Shown here in pieces: positions 8,461-16,998 of a stretch of DNA of 64,000 nucleotides. The translations under genes and the position numbers were made by a program. Position 1 is the first letter of the stretch. Each line of letters begins with the position of its first letter. A model generated the notes under the pieces. It ran no database searches. It worked only from the letters and a program-made list of their open reading frames with translations, and was not told where the DNA came from. The stretch is from CAVTWY01 sp963738575 (GTDB lineage: Bacteria; Pseudomonadota; Gammaproteobacteria; Burkholderiales; Burkholderiaceae_C): the NCBI GenBank assembly GCA_963738575.1, contig CAVTWY010000002.1:1488001-1552000 (forward strand), read 5' to 3'.

Positions 8461-9414
8461 TTACTTGATGAAACGGGGATCAGCCAATTTGGCGAGATCA
8501 GGCACTTGTTTGATGATGCCGGACGCAAGCAACAAATCCGCTGCCTCTTTGCTGAAAGCGGCATGCTCACCCGCAAAGAACTTTTGGTTGGCGGCGCGGT
8601 CTTGCCAGCGCAGATACTTTTGACTGCCTTCAAACTGCTCGGCCGATTGCTTGACATCGGTGCCCATGATTTCAAAGCTCTTCTTGGGGTCAGACTTGAT
8701 CATGTCCAGTGCTTCGAAGTAGGCGTTGGCCAGCCCTTGTGCCGCTTTGGGGTTGTCCGCCAAGAACTTGGGCGTGCAGCCGAAGGTGTCCATCACCATG
8801 GGGTAGTCCAGCGTGGTCGCAATGATTTTGCCCGACTCGGGTTTGGCCCGCACGGCGCCCAGGTAGGGCTCGTAGGTCATGGCAGCATCCAACCCGGCAG
8901 TGCCTGCAATCATCGCGTTGGCCGCCGCTTGCGGTTCGAGGTTGACGATGGTGACATCCTTCAGCGTCAAACCGTTCTTGGCCAACATCCATGCCAAGGT
9001 GAAGTAAGGGGCCGTGCCCGGCGCACTGGCAGCAACGGTTTTGCCTTTCAGGTCTTTGATGCTGGCAATGCCAGGCTTGACCACCATGCCGTCGGCACCC
9101 ATGCTCTTGTCGAGCTGAAAGATCTGCGTGGTGGCCACACCATTGGCGTTCCACACGATCCAAGTCTCGACCGTGGTGGCCGCGCACTGGATGTCACCCG
9201 AGGCAATCGCCAGGTGGCGGTCTTTCTGCGGGATTTTCTTGATGGAAACGTCCAGGCCATGCTTCTTGAATAGCCCTGCTTCTCTCGCAAGCGTAAGCGG
9301 TGCAAAGCCAGTCCACCCCGAAATACCCATGGCGACTTTGGTCTCTTGGGCTGATGCACCCAGCGCGACGGCCGCCAAGGCCAGTGCAGTCAGTGATCGT
9401 TTCAACATGGTCAT
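8461..9414 (-). CDS. ABC transporter substrate-binding protein, NMT1/TauA-like, linked to hut genes
   Basis: Periplasmic solute receptor. A signal peptide (MTMLKRSLTALALAAVALGASA, cleavage before QETK) precedes an NMT1/SsuA-like domain: GISGWTGFAPLTLAREAGLFKKHGL-type N-terminal lobe, then IKDLKGKTVAASAPGTA and AMTYEPYLGA. The start at 9414 follows AGGAG by eight bases; a longer frame runs into hutH. The stop of hutH lies 20 bp upstream, so this receptor is in the hutUH operon. NitT/TauT receptors bind small anions, cations or vitamin precursors. Histidine or urocanate is the best guess here because of the operon, but the pocket cannot be read by eye. Confidence 0.85.
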   Translation of the reverse strand: MTMLKRSLTALALAAVALGASAQETKVAMGISGWTGFAPLTLAREAGLFKKHGLDVSIKKIPQKDRHLAIASGDIQCAATTVETWIVWNANGVATTQIFQLDKSMGADGMVVKPGIASIKDLKGKTVAASAPGTAPYFTLAWMLAKNGLTLKDVTIVNLEPQAAANAMIAGTAGLDAAMTYEPYLGAVRAKPESGKIIATTLDYPMVMDTFGCTPKFLADNPKAAQGLANAYFEALDMIKSDPKKSFEIMGTDVKQSAEQFEGSQKYLRWQDRAANQKFFAGEHAAFSKEAADLLLASGIIKQVPDLAKLADPRFIK

Positions 9415-9434
9415 GTCCAAATCTCCTAAGTTAT

Positions 9435-11003
9435 CTATGCAGGAAACCACAGGGGTGGCAGCGAAGGCAAGGTGCGCATGGATTGGGCCAAGGCGCCATT
9501 GCGAACCCATTGAGCTGCCACCTCGATGTCGGGTGACAGGTACCGATCTTGATTGTGCGTGGGGCATGAAGCGCGCACCATCGCGTGCGCCGATTCAAGC
9601 ACGGCCGACGACCGCAGCGGCCGCAGAAAGTCAATGCCTTGGGCTGCGGCAAGCAGCTCGATGCCCAAAATGTGCGCCACGTTGTCGATCATGGGCTGCA
9701 AACGCCGCGCCGCAAAGGTTGCCATCGACACATGGTCTTCTTGATTGGCGCTGGTGGGCAGCGAATCCACACTGGCGGGGTGGGCAAGCGATTTGTTTTC
9801 GCTTGCCAAGGCAGCCGCCGTGACGTGCGCGATCATGAACCCGCTGTTGAGGCCTGGATTGGCGCACAAAAACGCCGGCAAGCGCGACACGCTGCCATCG
9901 ATCAGCATGGCAATGCGCCGCTCGGCAATCGCACCCACCTCGGCGATGGCGCACGCCATGGCGTCGGCCGCCAGCGCCACCGGCTCCGCGTGAAAGTTGC
10001 CACCCGACACCAGCACGCCACCATCGTCTTGAAACACCAAGGGGTTGTCGGTGACGGCATTGGCTTCACGCACCAACACCAAAGCGGCGTGCCGCAATTG
10101 GTCGAGGCATGCGCCCACCACTTGGGGCTGGCAGCGCAAGCTGTACGGGTCTTGCACCCGATCGTCGCCGTCCAGGTGCGAGCGCCGGATTTCACTGCCC
10201 TGCAACAAGGCGCGGTAGTACTGCGCCACATCGATTTGACCGGGCTGCCCACGCAAGGCATGGATCCGCGGATCAAAAGGTGCATCGCTGCCGCGGGCGG
10301 CGTCCACCGTCATGGCGCCCACCACCAGTGCGGCTTCCAGCACCGGCTCAAAGGTGAACAGCGCGTGCAGCGCCAGCGCCGTTGACGTTTGTGTTCCGTT
10401 GATGAGTGCCAAACCTTCTTTGGGGCCCAGTTGCAGCGGCTTGATGCCCGCCTGCGCCAGCACGCCCTGCGCCGGCGTGCGCACGCCGTCAACCCAGAAC
10501 TCGCCCTCGCCGAGCAAGGCCAATGTCATGTGCGCCAAGGGCGCCAAGTCACCCGATGCGCCCACCGACCCTTGGCACGGCACCCACGGCACCAAACCAG
10601 CGTTGTAAACGGCCAGCAGCGTTTCAATCACCACGGGACGCACGCCGGAATAGCCACGCGCCAAACTGGCGGCCTTGAGTGCAATCATCAAGCGCACCAC
10701 GGATGGCGCCAACGGCGCGCCCACGCCGACGCTGTGCGAGCGAATCAAGTTGAGTTGCAGGGTTGCCAAGTCACGCGCGTTGATGCGTTGAGAGGCCAAC
10801 TTGCCAAAACCCGTGTTGACACCGTAGACCGGCGCTTGGCCATCGGCAGCACGTTGCACCACGGCAGCGCTATCGCGCACTGCAGGCCAAAAGCTGGTTG
10901 CCAGGGTCAAGGCGCGGGTGCCCTCGTGAATAGCTTGCAAGTCTTCGAGCGCAAGCGCTGCCGGCTTCAGCTGTCTGGGCGGATCCTTTGCCAAAGGCTT
11001 CAA
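9435..11003 (-). CDS. hutH: Histidine ammonia-lyase (histidase)
   Basis: First step of histidine degradation: L-histidine to trans-urocanate and ammonia. The self-cyclising Ala-Ser-Gly triplet that forms the MIO cofactor is visible at residues about 149-151 in GSVGASGDLAPL. The N-terminal YGVNTGFGKL and later NPLVFQDDGG, SGGNFHAEP and SLPTSANQEDHVSM segments are classical HAL/PAL sites. The length of 522 residues is normal. The start overlaps the hutU stop by four bases (ATGA), so translation is coupled. It should be repressed by HutC through the palindrome upstream of hutU and induced by urocanate. Confidence 0.97.
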   Translation of the reverse strand: MKPLAKDPPRQLKPAALALEDLQAIHEGTRALTLATSFWPAVRDSAAVVQRAADGQAPVYGVNTGFGKLASQRINARDLATLQLNLIRSHSVGVGAPLAPSVVRLMIALKAASLARGYSGVRPVVIETLLAVYNAGLVPWVPCQGSVGASGDLAPLAHMTLALLGEGEFWVDGVRTPAQGVLAQAGIKPLQLGPKEGLALINGTQTSTALALHALFTFEPVLEAALVVGAMTVDAARGSDAPFDPRIHALRGQPGQIDVAQYYRALLQGSEIRRSHLDGDDRVQDPYSLRCQPQVVGACLDQLRHAALVLVREANAVTDNPLVFQDDGGVLVSGGNFHAEPVALAADAMACAIAEVGAIAERRIAMLIDGSVSRLPAFLCANPGLNSGFMIAHVTAAALASENKSLAHPASVDSLPTSANQEDHVSMATFAARRLQPMIDNVAHILGIELLAAAQGIDFLRPLRSSAVLESAHAMVRASCPTHNQDRYLSPDIEVAAQWVRNGALAQSMRTLPSLPPLWFPA

Positions 11004-12718
11004 AGGGTCACCATGGGCAAGTTCAATCCGTTCTCATTGGCGCAAGCCACCGCCACGTCGTAGCCGGCATCGGCGTGGCGCATCACGCCGGTCGCTGGGT
11101 CATTCCACAACACCCGCTCGATGCGCTTGGCGGCAGCGTCCGTGCCGTCGCAAACCACCACCACACCCGAGTGCTGCGAATACCCCATGCCCACCCCACC
11201 CCCGTGGTGCAGGCTCACCCACGTGGCGCCCCCCGCGGTGTTGAGCAAGGCATTGAGCAAGGGCCAGTCGGACACGGCGTCACTGCCGTCCTGCATGGCC
11301 TCGGTTTCGCGGTTGGGCGACGCCACCGAGCCACTGTCCAGATGGTCACGGCCAATGACGATGGGAGCCTTGAGTTCACCACTTCGCACCATCTCGTTGA
11401 AGGCCAAACCAGCCAGGTGCCGCTCGCCCAGGCCAATCCAACAGATACGTGCAGGCAAGCCTTGGAACGCAATGCGCTCAGCAGCCATGTCCAACCATCG
11501 GTGCAGGTGTTTGTCCTGCGGAAACAGCTCCTTCATTTTGGCGTCTGTTTTTTGGATGTCTTCGGGGTCACCCGACAACGCGACCCAGCGGAACGGACCC
11601 TTGCCTTGGCAGAACAAAGGGCGGATGTACGCGGGCACAAACCCAGGGTAGTTGAAAGCTTGTTCAACACCGGCGTCCAGGGCGACCTGTCTGATGTTGT
11701 TGCCGTAGTCCACGGTGGGCACCCCCATCGCTTGGAAGGCAAGCATGGCGCGCACATGCTGCGCACAGCCTGCTTGAGCGTCCGCGCGCAACTTGGCGTG
11801 TTGCGACTCATCAGCCTGCGCCATGCGCCATCGCTCCACGGACCAACCCGGTGGCAGGTAACCGTTCACCAAGTCGTGAGCAGACGTTTGATCGGTCACC
11901 AGGTCGGGCTTGAGGCCGCCTGCTTTTGCACGCGCCACCAACATCGGCAGTAACTCTGACGCATTGCCCAGCAAGCCAATCGACTTCACCTTCTTTTGCG
12001 CGATGCACGACTGAATGCGCGCCAGCGCGTCGTCCAGATCATGGGCTTGCTCGTCGAGGTACCGAGTTCTAAGCCGGAAATCGATGCGGGACTGTTGGCA
12101 TTCAATTGTCAGCGACGTGGCCCCTGCAAACGAAGCCGCCAAGGGCTGCGCCGCCCCCATGCCTCCTAGCCCAGCCGTGAGAATCCAGCGACCGCGCCAG
12201 TCACCGTTGTAGTGCTGCCTCGCAGCTTCCACAAAAGTCTCATACGTACCCTGCACAATGCCCTGACTGCCGATGTAGATCCATGAGCCCGCCGTCATCT
12301 GCCCGTACATCATCAAGCCCTTGCGATCGAGCTCGTCGAAGTGCTCCCAGGTGGCCCACTTGGGCACCAGGTTGGAGTTGGCCAACAACACGCGCGGCGC
12401 GTCTTCATGGGTGCGAAACACGCCCACTGGTTTGCCACTTTGGACAAGCAACGTCTCGTCGGGCTTCAGGGCCTTGAGCGATCGCAGGATGGCCTCGAAG
12501 CAATCCCAGTTTCGGGCTGCTTTGCCGATGCCGCCGTAAACCACCAAAGCGTCTGGGTTTTCTGCCACCTCAGGGTCGAGATTGTTTTGAAGCATGCGGT
12601 AAGCCGCTTCAATCAGCCAGTTGGCGCAGGAGATTTGGTCGCCACGCGGCGACCTCACCGGGCGCGGGTTGGCCGAACGATGCGTTGCAGAAAGGTCCGT
12701 CACGTTGGGTGCCTCCAT
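11000..12718 (-). CDS. hutU: Urocanate hydratase (urocanase)
   Basis: Second step: urocanate to 4-imidazolone-5-propionate, using tightly bound NAD+ as electrophile. Family segments include VVYGGIGKAARNWDC, a glycine-rich nucleotide-binding stretch ILTAGLGGMGAAQP, VDYGNNIRQ, CWIGLGERHLAG, GRDHLDSGSVASPNRET and SLHHGGGVGMGYSQHSG. At 572 residues it is full length. It is the first gene of the leftward operon. The minus strand upstream holds the HutC-type palindrome and a perfect -35-like TTGACA (12770-12765), though no convincing -10 follows at the right spacing. Confidence 0.97.
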   Translation of the reverse strand: MEAPNVTDLSATHRSANPRPVRSPRGDQISCANWLIEAAYRMLQNNLDPEVAENPDALVVYGGIGKAARNWDCFEAILRSLKALKPDETLLVQSGKPVGVFRTHEDAPRVLLANSNLVPKWATWEHFDELDRKGLMMYGQMTAGSWIYIGSQGIVQGTYETFVEAARQHYNGDWRGRWILTAGLGGMGAAQPLAASFAGATSLTIECQQSRIDFRLRTRYLDEQAHDLDDALARIQSCIAQKKVKSIGLLGNASELLPMLVARAKAGGLKPDLVTDQTSAHDLVNGYLPPGWSVERWRMAQADESQHAKLRADAQAGCAQHVRAMLAFQAMGVPTVDYGNNIRQVALDAGVEQAFNYPGFVPAYIRPLFCQGKGPFRWVALSGDPEDIQKTDAKMKELFPQDKHLHRWLDMAAERIAFQGLPARICWIGLGERHLAGLAFNEMVRSGELKAPIVIGRDHLDSGSVASPNRETEAMQDGSDAVSDWPLLNALLNTAGGATWVSLHHGGGVGMGYSQHSGVVVVCDGTDAAAKRIERVLWNDPATGVMRHADAGYDVAVACANENGLNLPMVTL

Positions 12719-12775
12719 TCATCAAGTGCCCAGGTCGCGCAACGCAACCCATGGCATAACCCCGTGTCAACTCTA

Positions 12776-12789
12776 CTTGTCTAGACAAG
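12776..12789. promoter_or_regulatory. Perfect 14-bp palindrome, candidate HutC operator
   Basis: CTTGTCTAGACAAG is an exact inverted repeat in the middle of the 94-bp divergent region between hutU and hutC. GntR/HutC-family repressors bind palindromes of this kind, and known Hut operators carry TTGT...ACAA arms. The site touches a TTGACA hexamer on the minus strand, so a bound repressor could block hutU transcription and also control hutC itself. Position and symmetry are seen; binding is inferred. Confidence 0.75.
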
Positions 12790-12812
12790 CTAAGGCAAGT
12801 AGCATCAACGCT

Positions 12813-13604
12813 ATGGTTTTCCCGATCCCCAAAATTTTGCAGGCAACACCAACAACCTCAACCGACCCTTGGGCGACCACCACGCCACCACCCAAAGGCG
12901 GGGCTCGTACGGCCCCATACGCGGTGGTCAAACAATCACTGAAAGACGGCTTGGCACAGGGCACTTGGCCGGCAGGGGCGCTGATGCCCTCTGAAGCCGC
13001 CCTGGTTCAAACCTTTGGCGTCTCGCGCATGACAGTCAACCGCGCGCTGCGCGAGTTGCAAAGTGAAGGGTTGGTGGACCGCACCCAAGGCGTGGGAACC
13101 TTCGCAGCCCCCCTTCACCGCGTCGCGTCCACCCTCAAGCTGCAAGATGCCCACGACGAAATCGCCTCGCGCGGCCACACGCACCTGGCCGTGGTCCACA
13201 CCCAAGAGCGAACGCTGGCAACCGCCTTGCTCGCCGAACAATTGGGGCTGCCAGAGGGAAGTACCGTCTTTCACACCCTCATCGTGCACCATGACAATGG
13301 CGTCCCCCTGCAATGCGAAGACCGCTACGTCAATCCTGCATGCGTTTCCGACTACCTCGACAACGATTTCACAAAAATCACGCCCACCCAGGTGCTGTTT
13401 GAGCGCACCGCGTTGTGGCGGGCGCAGTACACCATTCAAGCCGAAACGCCGACGGCCCAAGAGTCTCACCTGTTGGGTGTTTCGGCCAACAGCCCGTGCC
13501 TCGTGATCTTGCGGCGAACCTTCACCAACAGCGCCGTTATCACCCTGGCCCGCTTGGTACACCCGGGTTCGCGCTACGTGCTTCAGGGAGAGTTTCAGCT
13601 TTGA
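12813..13604 (+). CDS. hutC: Histidine utilization repressor, GntR/HutC family
   Basis: Transcription repressor of the hut genes, normally released by urocanate. The N-terminal winged helix (residues about 35-100) has the GntR pattern: YAVVKQSLKDGL, MPSEAALVQTFGVSRMTVNRAL as recognition helix and LVDRTQGVGTFAA as wing. The rest is a UTRA effector-binding domain (IASRGHT, CEDRYVNP, RRTFTN). The start at 12813 is the only ATG before the domain; upstream in-frame codons lie antisense to hutU. A Pro/Thr-rich tail of about 30 residues precedes the DNA-binding domain. First gene of the rightward operon; it overlaps the next frame by four bases. Confidence 0.93.
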   Translation: MVFPIPKILQATPTTSTDPWATTTPPPKGGARTAPYAVVKQSLKDGLAQGTWPAGALMPSEAALVQTFGVSRMTVNRALRELQSEGLVDRTQGVGTFAAPLHRVASTLKLQDAHDEIASRGHTHLAVVHTQERTLATALLAEQLGLPEGSTVFHTLIVHHDNGVPLQCEDRYVNPACVSDYLDNDFTKITPTQVLFERTALWRAQYTIQAETPTAQESHLLGVSANSPCLVILRRTFTNSAVITLARLVHPGSRYVLQGEFQL

Positions 13605-14424
13605 GTGGGGTCTCACCGATTTCGACACGCCAGGTCGAAGACTTTCAACGCGACGGTGCTTTGTGCATTCGCAAAGCCCTAACCCTGGCGCAAGTGCAGC
13701 GGCTGCGCGAAGGCATCGATGCCAACTTGGCCAACCCGAGCCCACGCGCCAAGGTGGCCAGTCGTCCGGGTGACCCCGGGTTTTTCATCGAAGACTTTTG
13801 CAACTGGCAAGACAACGCTGCTTACCGCGACGTGATCGTCAATTCAAGCTTGGCACCCATTGCGGGCGCCTTGATGCAAAGCCAAAATGTGCGCCTGTAC
13901 CACGACCACATGCTCACCAAAGAGCCCGGCACCGTCCAGCGAACGCCTTGGCACCAAGACCAGCCGTACTACAACATCGAAGGACGGCAAAACGTCAGCA
14001 TGTGGATTGCCGTGGACCCCGTTCGCCGACACTCCACCCTCGAGTTTGTGGCGGGCTCCCACCTGGGGCCTGGTTGATGCCGCGAACCTTCTTGGATCAG
14101 CAAGCCCGTTGGTTTCCCGAGGGCAGCTTGGCCGATTTGCCCGACATCGAGGGCACCCGCACGCAGCGGCAAGACATCATCGGTTGGGCCGTCGAACCGG
14201 GTGACGTGGTTTGTTTTCACATGCTGACCCTTCATGCCACGGGCCCGGTGGACGCCGACCGTCGCCGCCGCGTCTTTTCGGTTCGCTTTTTGGGCGATGA
14301 CGTTCGGCATCAACCACGCCCATGGACAACGTCGCCCGAGTTTCCAGGGCTGGCAGATGCGCTGCCCGCAGGCGCTGCGATGGACCATGCACTGTTTCCT
14401 GTACTTTGGACATCGTCACCATGA
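13601..14424 (+). pseudogene. Phytanoyl-CoA dioxygenase (PhyH) family gene with a frameshift
   Basis: Reads as a Fe(II)/2-oxoglutarate oxygenase of the PhyH family, in two frames. The first frame, from a TTG at 13601 overlapping the hutC stop, holds the N-terminal half and the metal site HxD in PWHQDQPYYN. It stops at 14077 after FVAGSHLGPG. The second frame resumes at once with LMPRTFLDQQARWFPEGS and carries the distal His in FHMLTLHATGP, ending at 14424. One missing base in CCTGGTTGATG (about 14068-14078; CCTTGGTTG expected) explains the break. The rejoined product would be about 274 residues, normal for the family. The second frame's stop still overlaps the hutD start as ATGA, so the gene was recently intact or the lesion is a sequencing error. 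Confidence 0.8.
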
Positions 14425-14975
14425 ACCCCCATGGCAACATCACTTTGCTTGATGCCACCGCACCCACGCGCTGGCGCAACGGAGGTGGGCAAACCAGAGA
14501 ATTGCTGGTGTGGCCGAGTGCCGCCGATTGGCGCGTGCGCTTCAGCGTTGCCACCATCGGTCAAGACGGCGAATTTTCAGCTTACGCAGGTGTGGTGCGC
14601 TGGTTTGCCGTGCTTCAGGGTGCAGGTGTCACGCTGCAATTTGGCGATGCATCGCAGGCACTGACAACCGCAAGCCCGCCGTTCATGTTTGATGGTGCCG
14701 CAGCACCCAGGGCCGTCTTGACGCAAGGCCCTACCGACGATGTCAACCTGATGCTGCGCGGCACGCCTGGGTCGCTGGTTGACGTGGGGTCTGCCCCCGT
14801 CAAGCGGCCCTTTGCTCTGTTTACCGCCACCGAGGGGATCATGACGGCCAACCACCAAACGTGCCCGCTGGTGGCCGGTGCACTGTTGCAGTTCAAGCAG
14901 GCCCGTGGTTCTGCGGAGGTTCAGTACGCAGGCCGCGGTTGGTGGATCTTTGTCGATGAGGGCTCCAGGCCATGA
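14421..14975 (+). CDS. hutD: HutD family protein
   Basis: HutD is a small cupin-like protein found in hut operons, proposed to tune flux through the pathway rather than to be a catalytic enzyme. The family opening is clear: WRNGGGQTRELLVWP, then WRVRFSVATIGQDGEFSAYAGVVRWFAVLQG, and a late TDDVNLMLR segment. The length of 184 residues is typical. The start at 14421 overlaps the preceding stop as ATGA; the longer frame upstream is out of register with any gene. The hutI start overlaps its stop by four bases. Confidence 0.9.
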   Translation: MNPHGNITLLDATAPTRWRNGGGQTRELLVWPSAADWRVRFSVATIGQDGEFSAYAGVVRWFAVLQGAGVTLQFGDASQALTTASPPFMFDGAAAPRAVLTQGPTDDVNLMLRGTPGSLVDVGSAPVKRPFALFTATEGIMTANHQTCPLVAGALLQFKQARGSAEVQYAGRGWWIFVDEGSRP

Positions 14976-16183
14976 CCGTCACCACCCTCTGGCACAACGC
15001 CACCCTCGCGACCTTGGCCAACAACACGCCGTGGGGCTTGGTCGACGATGGCGCCATGTTGGTTCAAGGCCAGCACGTGGCGTGGGTGGGGCCTTTAGCT
15101 AACTTACCACGCGACCTCCTTGTTGATCGCGAGGTGAACCTTGGAGGGCAACTGATCACCCCGGGTTTGATCGATTGCCACACGCACCTCGTCTACGGTG
15201 GCCATCGAGCGGCCGAGTTTGAAATGCGCCTGCAAGGCAAATCCTACGAGGACATTGCCAAGGCTGGCGGTGGCATCCGGTCGACCGTGGCGGCCACCAG
15301 AGCGGCCAGTGACAAAGACCTTCTCGCCAACGCCACCCGACGCGCCAACATCCTGTTGCAGGGCGGCGTGACGACACTGGAAATCAAGTCGGGTTATGGA
15401 CTCAGCCTGCTCGACGAGGCGCGCATGCTGCGCACCGCGCGCGCTGTTGCAACGGGCGGACCTCAATCGGTGCGCACCACGTACCTGGCTGCACATGCCG
15501 TGCCGCCCGAGTTTGAGGGACGTGCTGATGACTACATCGACGCCGTGTGCGCGTGGATGCCACGGCTTCACGCTGAGGGGTTGATCGACGCCGTGGACGC
15601 GTTTTGCGATCGCATCGGCTTCACCCCAGCCCAAACCATGCGCGTCTTCGACGCGGCCAAAGCATTGGGCCTGCCCGTCAAATTGCACGCCGAGCAGTTG
15701 AGTGATCAAGGCGGCGCGTCTTTGGCGTGCCGCTATCGAGCCTTGTCATGCGACCACTTGGAGCATCTCAGCCAAGACGGCGTTGATGCGATGGCGGCGT
15801 CGGGTGCCGTGGCGGTCTTGTTGCCAGGCGCCTATTATTTTTTGCGCGAAACCCAATTGCCACCCATCGAAACCCTGCGCCGCGCGGGTGTACCCATGGC
15901 CATCGCAACCGATCACAACCCTGGGTCGTCGCCCGCGCTGTCGCTGCTGCTCATGTTCAACATGGCATGCACGTTGTTTCGGTTGACGCCCGAGGAAGCG
16001 CTTCGGGGTGCTACGGCACATGCTGCGCGCGCGCTGGGCCTCGGCGACCGCGGCACCCTCGCGCAGGGGCAGCGTGCCGACTTCGCCGTGTGGCAACTGG
16101 ATCATCCCAACCAATTGGCCTACGGGTTTGGCCACAACCCCTGCACACGCGTCGTCATCGGCGGCGAAGAGGCCTCGACATGA
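14972..16183 (+). CDS. hutI: Imidazolonepropionase
   Basis: Third step: hydrolysis of 4-imidazolone-5-propionate to N-formimino-L-glutamate by a metal-dependent amidohydrolase. Metal ligands sit in DCHTHLVYGGHR, KLHAEQ and ATDHNPGSSP. The substrate-binding segments GGGIRSTV and EIKSGYGLSL are also intact. The length of 403 residues is standard. It starts four bases inside hutD and its stop overlaps the hutG start in the same way, indicating coupled translation. Confidence 0.97.
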   Translation: MTVTTLWHNATLATLANNTPWGLVDDGAMLVQGQHVAWVGPLANLPRDLLVDREVNLGGQLITPGLIDCHTHLVYGGHRAAEFEMRLQGKSYEDIAKAGGGIRSTVAATRAASDKDLLANATRRANILLQGGVTTLEIKSGYGLSLLDEARMLRTARAVATGGPQSVRTTYLAAHAVPPEFEGRADDYIDAVCAWMPRLHAEGLIDAVDAFCDRIGFTPAQTMRVFDAAKALGLPVKLHAEQLSDQGGASLACRYRALSCDHLEHLSQDGVDAMAASGAVAVLLPGAYYFLRETQLPPIETLRRAGVPMAIATDHNPGSSPALSLLLMFNMACTLFRLTPEEALRGATAHAARALGLGDRGTLAQGQRADFAVWQLDHPNQLAYGFGHNPCTRVVIGGEEAST

Positions 16184-16998
16184 CCCCACAGTCCAACCCT
16201 TCCGATGTATTCACGCTGCACCAAGGCACCGTGCCCCTGTTGGTCAGCGTGCCCCACGCCGGGCAGCTGCTGCCGCCGTCCATGAACGCGACGATGGAGC
16301 CACGCGCCTTCAACTTGGAGGACACCGATTGGTACCTTGATCAACTTTTTGACATCGCCCGGGCCCTGGGCGCCAGCTTGATCACCCCGCGCTACTCGCG
16401 CTATGTCATCGATCTGAACCGCCCCGGCGACAACGCGCCGATGTACCCTGGCGCCAACAACACCGAGTTGTGCCCCACTCGCTTCTTCACGGGTGACCCG
16501 TTGTACCGCCCAGGGATGGCACCCGGCAACGACGAGGTGGACCAGCGCCGCCAGCGTTACTGGCAGCCATACCACGACACCTTGAGCAGCGAGATGCAAC
16601 GCCTGCATGTCCAGCACGGGCATGCCGTGCTTTTCGATGGCCACAGCATCAAAGCGGAGCTGCCATGGTTGTTTGAGGGTCGACTGCCCGACTTGAACCT
16701 GGGCACTGCCAATGGCACCAGCTGTGCGCCGTCGATGCGTGACGCTCTGGCCAAGGTGCTTGACGCCAACCCCGGCTACACCCATGTGGTGGATGGCCGT
16801 TTCAAAGGGGGCTACATCACCCGTCACTACGGGCGCCCAGCGCAAGGGTGGCATGCTGTGCAATTGGAGATGGGCTGGCATCTTTATGCTGACGACAGCG
16901 TCGCCCCACCGGCGTGGTCTGATCCACGTGCCGCACGGTTGCGGCCACTGCTGCGAGCGTTGATGCAGACCATGCTGACCTGGCGACCTTCACCATGA
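16180..16998 (+). CDS. hutG: N-formylglutamate deformylase
   Basis: Last step of the five-step route: N-formyl-L-glutamate to L-glutamate and formate. Family signatures are LVSVPHAGQLLP near the N-terminus, DLNRPGDNAPMYPG, FDGHSIKAELP with likely metal ligands, and FKGGYITRHYG. The length of 272 residues fits HutG of the N-formylglutamate amidohydrolase type rather than the arginase-like HutG of other bacteria. Together with hutF next door, it shows that formiminoglutamate is deiminated first instead of being cleaved directly. Both ends overlap neighbours as ATGA. Confidence 0.95.
   Translation: MTPQSNPSDVFTLHQGTVPLLVSVPHAGQLLPPSMNATMEPRAFNLEDTDWYLDQLFDIARALGASLITPRYSRYVIDLNRPGDNAPMYPGANNTELCPTRFFTGDPLYRPGMAPGNDEVDQRRQRYWQPYHDTLSSEMQRLHVQHGHAVLFDGHSIKAELPWLFEGRLPDLNLGTANGTSCAPSMRDALAKVLDANPGYTHVVDGRFKGGYITRHYGRPAQGWHAVQLEMGWHLYADDSVAPPAWSDPRAARLRPLLRALMQTMLTWRPSP

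Noticed and set aside
7423..9273. 616-codon plus-strand frame across the ABC transporter genes
   Set aside because: Runs antisense through three clear transporter genes; the product is His/Gln/Arg-rich and resembles no protein. Long antisense frames are expected at this GC content.
13415..13600. Longer N-terminus for the dioxygenase gene, upstream of 13601
   Set aside because: That stretch encodes the hutC effector domain in another frame; the dioxygenase-like sequence begins only after the hutC stop.
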